A DNA stretch of 56,808 bases from Candidatus Thiomargarita nelsonii (GTDB taxonomy: Bacteria > Pseudomonadota > Gammaproteobacteria > Beggiatoales > Beggiatoaceae): the NCBI GenBank assembly GCA_000785145.2, contig JSZA02000027.1:1-56808 (forward strand), given 5' to 3'. The position numbers were made by a program, and so were the translations under genes. Each line of letters begins with the position of its first letter. The first letter of the stretch is position 1. The notes below the pieces were generated by a model. The model had not been told where the DNA came from, searched no databases, and was given only the letters and a program-made list of their open reading frames with translations. This document shows, in pieces, positions 17,480 through 25,926 of the stretch.

Positions 17480-17691
17480 GGGATAGCAACAAAAACCAAC
17501 TGTTAATGTTTGATTGACGTTGGGAATTTGAATAAGGAGGATTGGGAGAAAAATTAGAGCAATGCTACCACAAAAATGTGATAGCATTGCTAATTTCCAT
17601 TGGAGATACAAGCACCATCTCGGCTTGTTTGATTGAGCATCTGCAACCGAAATGGAGAGGGCAATTCTACCATAATTTTGTCCGAATTGTA

Positions 17692-17713
17692 TCTCCTATT
17701 TACAGATAGGAGA
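17692..17713 (+). promoter_or_regulatory. Perfect hairpin burying the ribosome-binding site of the primase-helicase gene
   Basis: TCTCCTAT (17692-17699), a 6-base loop, then ATAGGAGA (17706-17713): an 8-bp perfect stem. Its right arm holds AGGAG, eight bases before ATG 17721, the only good Shine-Dalgarno for this gene. In RNA the site would be sequestered, and as DNA the palindrome could be an operator for a self-repressing initiator. Both readings are inference. Confidence 0.7.
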
Positions 17714-17720
17714 CAAGCAA

Positions 17721-20700
17721 ATGTCAGCCAACCAACTGATTATCCTAGAAACACTGGCAAAAAAACTATGCCCAGCCACAAAAACCCTAACATTAGATGC
17801 CAACGGCAAACCTAATGCGATCAACTACGGGCGTGCAATAAAATTCCACGGCAAAATTTACCAACCTACCAACATTAACGAATTATCCCATCTGCTAGAA
17901 TTCTATGCAGATATCCCTTATGCGCTGGCGGTTAGAGGCCAATTTCGAGATCATGTTGACTTAACCAAACCTATTTGGCGGCGCAAAGATGAGCGCAAAT
18001 ACCCAAAAGCCCCACACACCGTCTGCCTAATGGAAACCGCCCTAAACTGGCTAATGCTAGACATAGACAAACTCTCACTACCAGCCCTCGGATTTAATGC
18101 CCCCTTATCACAACTCGATCCCAAAACCGTATGCGATGCAATCATCGCCAAATACTTGCCCGAACTACAGGGCATAACCTACCATTTTCAACTATCCAGC
18201 ACCGCAGGCTGGTTTAATCATCACACAGTATCAGTTCACCTATGGCTCTGGCTTGACAAACCGATGACTAATCCAGAGTGCAAAGCCTTTGCAAAAATGG
18301 TCAATGCCAGAGAAAATCAACAGATTTTGGATCCATCCCTATATAATGCTGCACAACCACACTACATCGCTAATCCGATTCTCGGAAATGGCGTAGAAAC
18401 TGATCCATTACCAGTGCGCTCTGGACTGGTAAAAAAAGAAAGCGATGTATTTTCAATGCCCGCCGTAGAATTAACATCAGCTAAAAAAACACCCTCCCAA
18501 AAATCCAGTATCCGTTCTTCAAATCGGCCCAAAATGGACTACATTCGTCCACACAAACTGGATGATTGGCTAAAATTAATACGCCAAACTGATGGCGGCA
18601 TACATGACATCCTACTTGATATCACCAACTGGCGTGCAAATACCGGCGGACTTTGGTGTGACTGGAAAAGCTTTAGAAAAAAACTAGAAACCGCCTTTAG
18701 AGAATCCGTGCGAGCCCAAACTGACATAGTTCGCATTGATACACTATTTAATAGTGGCGAATATGAACGTGCTGTCGATGGAGCCAAAACCCTAGCCAAA
18801 CAAAATTTTTGGCAAAACTACTCAAGCCATCTGGTGCTATCGCACGATGACACTGATATAATCAGACTTAATGAGCGCTATTTGCACTCATTCAAAATGT
18901 CCGACAGCGTAAAAACACTGGTAATTGACAGCGACTTGGGCACGGGCAAAACGGAGTGGTTTTATAATAATGTAATTAAAGACGCGCCACTTGGACAAAA
19001 TGTGCTCTGTCAAAACCCGCGACGCTCATTAGCTAAAGCCACAGCACTCCGATTTGGCATTGTAGATTATGAAGATGCCAAGCAAGCGCGAACTTTGATG
19101 GATTATCGCATGATGAGCCTATGTATCAATTCAAGTCTCAAGCTTGTCAATCCAAAAACGCCGGCGGATGTACTTTTTTTGGATGAATCCGATTTAATCA
19201 TCCTGCACTTGTTGGGCGGTGCGGTGCCAGACAAAATCCGTGAAGAATTGATTTATCACAATATCGAGATAACACGCAACGCTAAACATGTTATTTGTGC
19301 CCAATCACTGGTGTCTGATTTGACACTTTCCTTTTTAAAACTAGCTGGACGAGATGACGTTATAAAAGTGATCAACACACATCAACCTTGGAAATCCCTC
19401 CCCATAGACTTTTTCAGAAAAAAGGACAAAGCCTTGGAGCGGCTGCTAGAAGTCGCAGATCAAGGCACCCCATTTTTGTGTCCATGCAATTCGTCTGGAC
19501 AAGCACTACGCATTTTTCTTGATTTAAACAAGCGTCATCCTGAGAAAAATTATCTACTGCTCACTAATGATACGGCTTCGGAGCCAGAACAATCTGCATT
19601 TTTGAGCGATTCCAATAAACATGCTCACAAGTACGACGGAGTGATTTTTTCTCCAGTACTCGAATCCGGAAATTCCATCGTGAGTCCCCATTTTCAAGAG
19701 ACAATCGGTTTTTGTAGTGCCGCCGAGCGAGTTGGTACGCCGGAGTCATTTATACAAATGATGCTACGCGGTAGAAAAGCCAAACGTATGTCGTTGTGGG
19801 TTGATCCACAAAAGCATGATTTGCCCACGACTGATGAAAGATGCGCTAGAGAGGCTATTGCGCGGTTTGATGTGGCTGCCAAAATGATTGTGCAGGATGG
19901 CAAGGAACTCATTGCTTTTGAAAAAACGCCGGTAGTTGATTTGGCAATGAAAGCCAAAGCCATTGAGAATAAAAGCAAAAATAATACTGATCGAGTGGTT
20001 TATGCGCTATTGACTGAGCGTATGGGTTGCCATGTTAACTTAGTGGATAGTGATTTGTCTGATTTGGGGATTGAGGCTAATAAACAAGGCAAGCAACTCC
20101 AAAAGGAGCATTATCAGGCGCAAGTTGAAAAGTCGGTTAAGTTATCACCGGCTGAGTATGAAACTATCAAGAAAAATCGTAGTCCGTCGGCTAAAGAGAC
20201 ATGGGATATGTGTCGCTACCGATTGGAGCATGAATTGTGTGTGGATTTAGATGGCGATAATGAGGCGATTTTTGAATTGTGGAATCAAGGGCGTGTTGTT
20301 CAGTCTTTGCGGGGATTTGAGGAGGGTTTGTTGAATTTGGATGAGGCTAAGGTTGTTGCTAAGCATTTGTTGGAAAATAAGGCGCAATATGCTGAGTCTC
20401 AAGGGTTTATGACGCGCTGGTTAATCCGTCGTGGCATTATGGAGTCGCTGAAGTTGTCAGTTGATGATGATGGGAATGTAAGCTGCTCACCTGAGTTTAA
20501 ATTTAAGTACTCAGATTTGATGTCAACTTGGTGGTATCGGTTTGCACGTCAGAATCTGGATGCTGTGAATGGCTCGCAGGTTGGGTGTCGGATTCGGGGG
20601 AAACGCCCTAGCGAAAGTGAGATTGGTCGTTGGATTCGGGCTATGGGGATTGTTTTAACCAGACATAATGTGGATGGTACAGGGTATGCCAATAAACCTT

Positions 20701-21011
20701 TAAAAGAAAAAAAGGTGGACCCTGTACCAAACCGACACAGACAGTCCGTGTATAGTGTAAATCTTGATAATATGCAACCACTTACGTCCACCTTCAAGCG
20801 TAGACTAGCGGTCGGGGCAACGGTTTGGGCATCTCTCATGACCAAAGTTATGCACAAGGATCAAAATGTTTGTGCGGATGCTATTAAGGCATTGTTGCCA
20901 GAACTGAAAACGCCAGCGGGAAAGCAGACGGTGGTGGTATTGTTTGAGCGATTGGGGGATCGGTTTGACTGGTTAGAGATTAATGAGGCTTATTATCGGT
21001 TGGCGGCTTGA
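17721..21011 (+). CDS. Primase-helicase replication protein (CyRepA1-like)
   Basis: 1096 residues. Residues about 60-230 look like an archaeo-eukaryotic primase domain: LMLDIDKLSL (D-x-D, 114-116), TVSVHLWLWLD (S-x-H, 171-173) and ILDPSLY (Asp204). Residues about 395-750 look like an SF2 helicase related to herpesvirus origin-binding protein: Walker A SDLGTGKTEW (404-413), DEAD-box equivalent LFLDESDLIIL (488-491), and an SPVLESGNSI / QMMLRGRK region for the C-terminal lobe. This architecture matches plasmid replication proteins first described in cyanobacteria. The rest has no recognised domain. A chromosomal copy between nadD and ribosomal genes suggests an integrated plasmid or element. 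Confidence 0.75.
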   Translation: MSANQLIILETLAKKLCPATKTLTLDANGKPNAINYGRAIKFHGKIYQPTNINELSHLLEFYADIPYALAVRGQFRDHVDLTKPIWRRKDERKYPKAPHTVCLMETALNWLMLDIDKLSLPALGFNAPLSQLDPKTVCDAIIAKYLPELQGITYHFQLSSTAGWFNHHTVSVHLWLWLDKPMTNPECKAFAKMVNARENQQILDPSLYNAAQPHYIANPILGNGVETDPLPVRSGLVKKESDVFSMPAVELTSAKKTPSQKSSIRSSNRPKMDYIRPHKLDDWLKLIRQTDGGIHDILLDITNWRANTGGLWCDWKSFRKKLETAFRESVRAQTDIVRIDTLFNSGEYERAVDGAKTLAKQNFWQNYSSHLVLSHDDTDIIRLNERYLHSFKMSDSVKTLVIDSDLGTGKTEWFYNNVIKDAPLGQNVLCQNPRRSLAKATALRFGIVDYEDAKQARTLMDYRMMSLCINSSLKLVNPKTPADVLFLDESDLIILHLLGGAVPDKIREELIYHNIEITRNAKHVICAQSLVSDLTLSFLKLAGRDDVIKVINTHQPWKSLPIDFFRKKDKALERLLEVADQGTPFLCPCNSSGQALRIFLDLNKRHPEKNYLLLTNDTASEPEQSAFLSDSNKHAHKYDGVIFSPVLESGNSIVSPHFQETIGFCSAAERVGTPESFIQMMLRGRKAKRMSLWVDPQKHDLPTTDERCAREAIARFDVAAKMIVQDGKELIAFEKTPVVDLAMKAKAIENKSKNNTDRVVYALLTERMGCHVNLVDSDLSDLGIEANKQGKQLQKEHYQAQVEKSVKLSPAEYETIKKNRSPSAKETWDMCRYRLEHELCVDLDGDNEAIFELWNQGRVVQSLRGFEEGLLNLDEAKVVAKHLLENKAQYAESQGFMTRWLIRRGIMESLKLSVDDDGNVSCSPEFKFKYSDLMSTWWYRFARQNLDAVNGSQVGCRIRGKRPSESEIGRWIRAMGIVLTRHNVDGTGYANKPLKEKKVDPVPNRHRQSVYSVNLDNMQPLTSTFKRRLAVGATVWASLMTKVMHKDQNVCADAIKALLPELKTPAGKQTVVVLFERLGDRFDWLEINEAYYRLAA

Positions 21012-21023
21012 GATTATATAGTC

Positions 21024-21229
21024 CCTTGATTTACGAATTCAGGGATGGGTGTGTTCATCTGTGAGTACATCTGATGTTTAATAACGAATAAAACAACTAC
21101 AGGGATTGTTTATAAGAAAGGATTTGATCATGGTGTGCATTGTTGGTTTTATCCTTTTTTATAAATTATCCCTGTAGTTTGTTATTATGGGTTTTGGGTG
21201 CGCTCAAATAAAACAACTACAGGGATTGT
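21024..21229. repeat. Direct and inverted repeats after the replication gene
   Basis: The 280 bases downstream of the replication gene hold no gene. A hairpin (TCCCTTGA / TCAGGGA) lies just after the stop at about 21022-21047. Two exact 23-bp direct copies with the core AACTACAGGGATTG occupy 21087-21109 and 21207-21229, with a near-complementary copy (ATCCCTGTAGTTTGTTATT) at 21168-21187. They could be iterons of an origin or a MITE-like repeat; similar ATCCCTGTAGTTAG sequence at about 45064 argues that the motif is not confined to this gene. Confidence 0.6.
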
Positions 21230-21291
21230 AAGTAAAGTAAGCTTAGAGATAAAAGTATTGTTTTTTTCATTTGTTTTCCTCATTTAGAATA

Positions 21292-21693
21292 TTATGCTGG
21301 AGCATGCAATTTTAGTCTTGATGGAAAACCACCTATTTTTTCAAGAATAGCATTATCAAATTTTATGTTGAAAGCATTTTCTATGTCTGATTGTGTTAGT
21401 CCTTTCCAACTATGCATATAGCCTTCAGGACCAGCAAAGTTATTTAAGAGAAGAAATCTATTGTTTTTCTCTTCATCAAATTGATACAAAGAGGACTCTT
21501 CCTCTTGAGAAAGGTAGATATTTTCAATTAGTTGTTTATTTGAAATAAAAGCAATTCCTGATGGATACCAAAATTTATTAATATTACTAAGTATTTCAGT
21601 GAATCTATTAAAGGGAGTATTTAAAGTCCTCCATATTGTCTCTTTGGAGCCTTGAAAGTTTTCAAATCTTTTATTGTTTATGTAAACAAACAT
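21292..21693 (-). CDS. Hypothetical protein
   Basis: 133 residues, function not recognised. It starts MFVYINNKRFENFQGSKE after a GGAG ribosome-binding site. It is rich in Phe, Asn and Lys, has no signal peptide or membrane segment, and contains NRFTEILSNINKFWYPSGIAF and LLNNFAGPEGYMHSW. Third positions are AT-rich. Placed between the replication gene and gene debris, it may be cargo of the element. Confidence 0.55.
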   Translation of the reverse strand: MFVYINNKRFENFQGSKETIWRTLNTPFNRFTEILSNINKFWYPSGIAFISNKQLIENIYLSQEEESSLYQFDEEKNNRFLLLNNFAGPEGYMHSWKGLTQSDIENAFNIKFDNAILEKIGGFPSRLKLHAPA

Positions 21694-21724
21694 TATAATT
21701 TTTCTCCATTTTAAACTCTAGTAC

Positions 21725-21883
21725 TTACAAAGACTTCTTAAATATCCTAATATATCTCTTCAATCTATTTCGCACTATTGACTGTTCTGTACGGTTTGCC
21801 CAATCATCAATATAAGCAAATGTCCAGTTTTCAAGCTTGAATCTTTTGTACTCACTAGACCATTTTTCAACTTTTCGATCCAC
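21725..21883 (-). pseudogene. C-terminal fragment of an unrecognised protein
   Basis: A 52-codon frame from a GTG at 21883 to TAA at 21725 gives a plausible basic C-terminus (KLENWTFAYIDDWANRTEQS and then RLKRYIRIFKKSL). It has no proper start and abuts the broken end of the LRR gene. I read it as the tail of a second gene joined by deletion. Confidence 0.4.
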
Positions 21884-22324
21884 AGAACTTTTTTTTGAGT
21901 TCGTTGCTACTCAGAGAGAGAGAACTAAAATTGCTAAGATTGCCCAATTCTGTTGGGATTGTGCCGGTGAGATTATTCCTATACGGTTTTAGCTCCGATA
22001 CATGTCCACCACTACAAGTCACCCTATACCAACCGCAAGGCGTATTATTCTCAAGCCATCCAGTTTTACGAGTCCAGTTGTCACCATCTGTACTGTTATA
22101 TAAAGCCACAAGCGCCTCACATTCCGTCGATGGAATTTGTGTAACTGCTCCGCAATTAGTTGTAGCTTGTGCTAGTACTTTGTCAAGCTTATATTAATGG
22201 GTTATTGGAGTACAAAGCTTTAGCTTTGTGCGTTGCTTGACAAAGCTAAAGCTTTGTACTCCAACCCAAAATTTAAAGTTTGACAAAGTGCTAGTGGTGA
22301 TATTAATATTATTATTAGTGTTGT
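21867..22324 (-). pseudogene. Leucine-rich-repeat secreted protein, disrupted
   Basis: The intact part reads ALYNSTDGDNWTRKTGWLEN, the cap motif of plant-type LRR proteins, then CGWYRVTCSGGHVSEL and one LRR (NNLTGTIPTELGNLSN) before it runs out of frame at about 21890. Upstream, removing the element at 22172-22290 rejoins the frame as TTLIIILISPLAQATTNCG, a clear signal peptide. The start itself is lost at the second MITE (22333). The gene is therefore broken at both ends. Confidence 0.65.
22172..22294. mobile_element. CTAG-flanked MITE inserted in the LRR gene
   Basis: Terminal inverted repeats CTAGTACTTTGTCAA (22172-22186) and TTGACAAAGTGCTAG (22280-22294), with an inner palindrome built on GGAGTACAAAGCTTTAGCTT. 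One CTAG at each end fits a target duplication. Deleting one CTAG plus the interior (119 bases) restores the signal-peptide frame of the host gene. No coding capacity. Relatives lie at 45301 and 45409. Confidence 0.7.
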
Positions 22325-22332
22325 TACCTACA

Positions 22333-22446
22333 TTCCGCACAAGCTATCCAACTAATTGATTTTAATTAATAAAATATTATTATCTCCCAATTGAAATAAA
22401 ATATATAGTTATTTATTATCAATTAGTTACAATTGCTTGTGCGGAA
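22333..22446. mobile_element. MITE-like inverted-repeat element
   Basis: 114 bases with perfect 12-bp ends TTCCGCACAAGC / GCTTGTGCGGAA, and an inner matched pair AACTAATTGAT / ATCAATTAGTT around an AT-rich centre. No coding capacity. Its left end lies where the start codon of the LRR gene should be. Confidence 0.65.
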
Positions 22447-22579
22447 CGCCGGATAAAAGACGATTTGAGCCTTATTCAGCCGATTGATAAATCAATCAGC
22501 TAAAAGCGAAAAAACCTAAAGGTGACTAAACATAAGAATTCAGTCACCTTTATACACATTCTGAATTTAAACGCGATTA

Positions 22580-22613
22580 AAAAAATCCTATTTTTTTAAA
22601 AAATAGGATTTTT
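22580..22613 (-). terminator. AAATCCTATTTT hairpin after the Rpn-like gene
   Basis: Hairpin AAAATCCTATTTTT / AAAAATAGGATTTT, 25 bases past the stop of the minus-strand nuclease gene, so it may serve as its terminator. A copy of the dispersed family. Confidence 0.6.
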
Positions 22614-22637
22614 AGATAGATGGCTACCACGAATGGC

Positions 22638-23564
22638 TTATTGCCCAATCACTTCTCGCAAGTTTTGTGCTGTCAATGACCGTTTGAGCCATTCAAATAG
22701 ACGGTTGTCATCCAAACGATAGATCATGGCTTGTATATTTGGCTCTAGTGTACCAAATTTTTCTTCCAACAAACGGAGTAGCATTTCGGCACGACCTTTT
22801 TCAATACCTTTCTCAATACCTTTTTTCTCAATATGGGTAATGTATTCCACTTTCTTCTCTGCCTCCTTTTGTTTGACAAACTGGTCAAATCTAGTCGCCA
22901 ATTCTTCTGGTAATCTTAACATCCAATCCATGAAATGAAACAATTCCAGTATTTGTTTTTCACTGTATTTTGCCTCATACAGTAGCTTGGTCAATTCCTT
23001 TTTCCAGTGGAAGCGTTGCTCTGGAGTCTTTCGCGTCTCTAGTCCTTTTAGATGCGTCCGTACTACCATGGCAAAGATATTGCCTGATTGTTCTAATTCT
23101 GTCCAGCGTTCCTTATAATCTATCAATTTTACCACGGGAAATTTAAAAGACAACTGGCACTCCCCTTTTTCATAGCCAAAACAGTGGGGCCGCCAACTGT
23201 CACTCTCATCTCCCAAGATAGCTAAACTGATAATCGGTTGATCAAAACGATCAAAGATGCGATAGTGATAAACAAACATCCGTTTATCAAAATCCTTATC
23301 ATACTGAGATTGGACTTCAAGATGTATATAAAGTATGGCTTCATCACCATTTTTTTCCCACGCTTTGACCAATTTATCGGCCAAACGTTTTCCTAATTCC
23401 GCATCCCGAACAATTTGTTGAAATTCTTGATCTAAAAACTCATAGCCCTGTGTCCAGTCTATCGTGGCATGGACTTCTGGAAAAAAGAACGCCATAAAAT
23501 CTTCAAAATATTGTTCAATGAGTGTTTTCCAAGGACTATCAATTGGTGTTATGATTTCGGCCAT
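22638..23564 (-). CDS. Rpn/DUF4351-type PD-(D/E)XK nuclease-like protein
   Basis: 308 residues. The N-terminus MAEIITPIDSPWKTLIEQYFEDFMAFFFPE and the core AILYIHLEVQSQYDKDFDKRMFVYHYRIFDRF match the recombination-promoting nuclease/putative transposase group, where the Glu in HLEVQ and later acidic and Gln residues form the PD-(D/E)XK-like site. A run of KGIEKGIEKGRAEMLLRLLEE leads to a C-terminal domain (LEPNIQAMIYRLDDNRLFEWL) resembling DUF4351. Such genes are numerous in filamentous sulfur bacteria and cyanobacteria. They may promote intracellular recombination, but their role is not settled. Confidence 0.78.
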   Translation of the reverse strand: MAEIITPIDSPWKTLIEQYFEDFMAFFFPEVHATIDWTQGYEFLDQEFQQIVRDAELGKRLADKLVKAWEKNGDEAILYIHLEVQSQYDKDFDKRMFVYHYRIFDRFDQPIISLAILGDESDSWRPHCFGYEKGECQLSFKFPVVKLIDYKERWTELEQSGNIFAMVVRTHLKGLETRKTPEQRFHWKKELTKLLYEAKYSEKQILELFHFMDWMLRLPEELATRFDQFVKQKEAEKKVEYITHIEKKGIEKGIEKGRAEMLLRLLEEKFGTLEPNIQAMIYRLDDNRLFEWLKRSLTAQNLREVIGQ

Positions 23565-23724
23565 TTACATATTCCAAAATCCCCTAGCAACCTGTCAGCT
23601 AAGAAAACTTCTGACCTAGAGGAGAGTTAATTGGTGAATTTTTTTTTAAAACGGTAACATATATTGATATAATTGTAAACCATATCTCATGACATAAGTC
23701 GAAATATATAAATGTTAGGATAAC

Positions 23725-24621
23725 ATGCAACTTTCAGATTACGTAAATACTTTCGGTCAAGACTTGCTACAGCGTTACGGGGAGCGAGTACATAAATTAA
23801 CCATCAATGCCGGTTTCACTTGTCCAAACAGGGATGGAACTAAAGGACACGGAGGTTGCACTTTTTGCAACAATACTTCTTTTAATCCCAATGCCCGTCA
23901 TCCACCCTCAATAGCTACACAACTGGAAAATGGCCGCCAAGTCATTGCCAAGCGCACGGGTGCGCGACTTTTTATGCCCTATTTTCAAGCCTATACGAAT
24001 ACTTATGGCGATCTACAGCATTTAGCCAGACTCTATGAAGAAGCCATCGCCGCACCCGATGTTGTCGGTTTATCTATTGGGACACGTCCAGATTGTGTTT
24101 CGGAAGAAGTATTAGATTTGTTGGTTAAATACCAACAGCGGGGATATGAGATATGGCTAGAATTGGGATTGCAATCAGCTTTTGATGAGACTTTGGAACG
24201 CATCCAGCGCGGACATACTTTTGCTGAATATCGACAAACCTTGCTTGCCGCTAGACAACGTGGCATTCCCGTTTGCACTCATCTCATTATTGGCTTACCC
24301 GGTGAAGAACGTTGGCATAATTTGGAAAGCTTGAATCGAGTGCTTGAACTCGGCGTAGAGGGCCTCAAATTGCACCCATTGCATGTTGTCAAGCACACCA
24401 TTTTAGCAAAGCAATGGCAGCAAGGATTGTATCATCCCTTGGATATGTCTACTTACGTTTCCATTGCCGCCGATATGATTGAACGGACTCCACCGGAAAT
24501 TGTCTATCATCGAGTGACAGCTACAGCCTCAATGGATATTTTACTGGCACCTAATTGGTGTCATAAAAAATGGGCCGTGTTGAATGCGATTACGGCGACA
24601 TTGCGTGCTATTCACTCATGA
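23725..24621 (+). CDS. TIGR01212-type radical SAM protein (YhcC-like)
   Basis: 298 residues, usual for the family. GFTCPNRDGTKGHGGCTFCN carries the family's CxnCxxC cysteines for the [4Fe-4S] cluster, unusually spaced compared with classical CxxxCxxC. LSIGTRPDCVSEEVL and LELGLQSAFDETLERIQRGH are further signatures. The family is widespread and related to elongator-type radical SAM enzymes; its substrate is not established. It converges on rplX and overlaps its end by 14 bases. Confidence 0.88.
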   Translation: MQLSDYVNTFGQDLLQRYGERVHKLTINAGFTCPNRDGTKGHGGCTFCNNTSFNPNARHPPSIATQLENGRQVIAKRTGARLFMPYFQAYTNTYGDLQHLARLYEEAIAAPDVVGLSIGTRPDCVSEEVLDLLVKYQQRGYEIWLELGLQSAFDETLERIQRGHTFAEYRQTLLAARQRGIPVCTHLIIGLPGEERWHNLESLNRVLELGVEGLKLHPLHVVKHTILAKQWQQGLYHPLDMSTYVSIAADMIERTPPEIVYHRVTATASMDILLAPNWCHKKWAVLNAITATLRAIHS

Positions 24622-24925
24622 CTTCGCCGTTTGATTTGAAGTAACGCACTTTGGTGCCATCTTCAAGAAATTTAAATCCGACTCGATCAGGTTTATTAGT
24701 TGTTGTATTAACCAGCGCGATATTGGAAATGTGGATGGGCATTTCCTTATCAACAATACCACCAGGGCTATTTTGCGTCGGATTTCCCCGTGTGTGACGT
24801 TTCGCTATGTTAATATTTTCTACTATCACGCGTGAGGAGCCGCGAAAACGGATGATTTTTCCGTATTTACCTTTGTCTTTTCCTGTGATGACAATAATAT
24901 CATCGCCTGTTTTGATTTTTCGCAT
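24608..24925 (-). CDS. rplX: 50S ribosomal protein L24
   Basis: 105 residues. The KOW motif is in GDDIIVITGKDKGKYGKI, followed by VENINIAKRHTRGNP and the GGIVDKEMPIHISNIALVN block. It initiates 50S assembly by binding 23S rRNA. Last gene of the str-S10-spc run on this strand: rplE, which normally follows, is absent, and a convergent gene overlaps the stop. The missing continuation is found at 55.3 kb. Confidence 0.97.
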   Translation of the reverse strand: MRKIKTGDDIIVITGKDKGKYGKIIRFRGSSRVIVENINIAKRHTRGNPTQNSPGGIVDKEMPIHISNIALVNTTTNKPDRVGFKFLEDGTKVRYFKSNGEVMSE

Positions 24926-24937
24926 ATTTAGTTATCC

Positions 24938-25306
24938 TTAAAGAACTTCTGGCGCTAAGGACATAATTCTTGTAAAAGGCCCACCTCTCAATTCACGGGT
25001 CACGGGGCCAAAAATACGTGTACCAATAGGTTGTTGTTGGTTATTAAGTAATACAGCGGCATTCCCATCAAATCGAATGACCGAACCATCAGGACGTCTA
25101 ACACCTTTACGGGTTCTCACCACGATGGCAGAATAGACTTCTCCTTTTTTGACCTTGCTACGGGGAATCGCTTCTTTTATACTGACTTTTATAATGTCAC
25201 CAATCTTCGCATAGCGGCGGTGTGAGCCCCCGAGTACTTTGATACATTTTATTCGACGCGCACCACTATTGTCGGCGGCATCTAGCATTGATTGCATTTG
25301 TATCAT
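24938..25306 (-). CDS. rplN: 50S ribosomal protein L14
   Basis: 122 residues starting [25 protein letters not shown], with the expected [20 protein letters not shown] core and end LAPEVL. It binds 23S rRNA at the subunit interface and is the docking site for RsfS. A 154-base gap with two palindromes separates it from rpsQ, where the genes are usually nearly contiguous. Confidence 0.97.
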   Translation of the reverse strand: MIQMQSMLDAADNSGARRIKCIKVLGGSHRRYAKIGDIIKVSIKEAIPRSKVKKGEVYSAIVVRTRKGVRRPDGSVIRFDGNAAVLLNNQQQPIGTRIFGPVTRELRGGPFTRIMSLAPEVL

Positions 25307-25352
25307 TTTTAACTCCTTTTTTTATAAACACCCTTCAATTATCTCTAGTTAT

Positions 25353-25385
25353 GTTTCGGGAAATCGCTCCGCTCATTCCCGAAAC
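25353..25385. repeat. TTTCGGGAA palindrome in the spc operon
   Basis: GTTTCGGGAAATCG / CTCATTCCCGAAAC, an imperfect palindrome between rpsQ and rplN. It is a single unit of the element found as a long inverted pair at 47231-47316. Confidence 0.6.
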
Positions 25386-25403
25386 AAAATTTGGCGATAT
25401 AAC

Positions 25404-25446
25404 AAAAATCCTATTTTTTTAAGTTTTTAAGAAATAGGATTTTTTT
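25404..25446. repeat. AAATCCTATTTT hairpin inside the ribosomal operon
   Basis: AAAAATCCTATTTTTTTAAG with TTAAGAAATAGGATTTTTTT forms a long terminator-like hairpin 15 bases after the rpsQ stop and before rplN. If it terminated fully, rplN and rplX would need their own promoter; it may act as an attenuator or simply be tolerated. Confidence 0.65.
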
Positions 25447-25460
25447 GACATTTGAGACGC

Positions 25461-25730
25461 TTAAGCGATTGCCCTTGTTACAATTTTCTCTAAACGCCAA
25501 GATTTCGTCTTAGATAGCGGACGACATTGCGAAATTTCAACGACATCACCTTCATGGCAAGTATTTTCTTCATCGTGGGCGTGTAGTTTCGTTGAGCGTT
25601 TAATGTACTTACCATATTTCGGATGTTTCACTTTTCGTTCTATTAAAACGGTAATCGTTTGTTGCATTTTATTGCTAGTGACACGTCCTGTCAGGCTTCG
25701 TATCACCTGTTGTTCTTCAATTTCAGCCAT
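25461..25730 (-). CDS. rpsQ: 30S ribosomal protein S17
   Basis: 89 residues from ATG 25730 ([17 protein letters not shown]), which overlaps the rpmC end by eight bases. Recognisable are [25 protein letters not shown] and [18 protein letters not shown]. It binds 16S rRNA early in 30S assembly. Upstream codons in frame lie inside rpmC and are not part of the protein. Confidence 0.97.
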   Translation of the reverse strand: MAEIEEQQVIRSLTGRVTSNKMQQTITVLIERKVKHPKYGKYIKRSTKLHAHDEENTCHEGDVVEISQCRPLSKTKSWRLEKIVTRAIA

Positions 25731-25926
25731 GCAATGCCATCCTTCTTTTTTCATTAAGAACCGTTTTGACCCGAGCTATGTCACGTTGGACACTTTTGAG
25801 TTGGGTATGTCGGTTAAGTTGATCATTGGCTTTTTGTAAACGCAAATTAAAATGTTCACGTAATAATTCAAGCCGTTCCTTGTTGAGTTCGTCAACGCTT
25901 TTTTCTCGAAGTTCTCGCGCTTTCAT
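25723..25926 (-). CDS. rpmC: 50S ribosomal protein L29
   Basis: 67 residues, [20 protein letters not shown] 25926 overlaps the rplP stop as TGATG, so this start is preferred to the adjacent GTG at 25929. It lies near the peptide exit tunnel. The C-terminus MALHG is encoded across the rpsQ start. Confidence 0.95.
   Translation of the reverse strand: MKARELREKSVDELNKERLELLREHFNLRLQKANDQLNRHTQLKSVQRDIARVKTVLNEKRRMALHG

Noticed and set aside
17480..17611. Hydrophobic N-terminal extension of NadD
   Set aside because: NadD is cytosolic and conserved homology starts at MTNKKPIGILGG; the upstream codons are leader sequence read in frame.
16180..22294. CRISPR array suspected from the recurrent GTCCAAAGC units
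   Set aside because: The units are inverted and nested, not direct repeats with unique equal-length spacers, and no cas genes are present.
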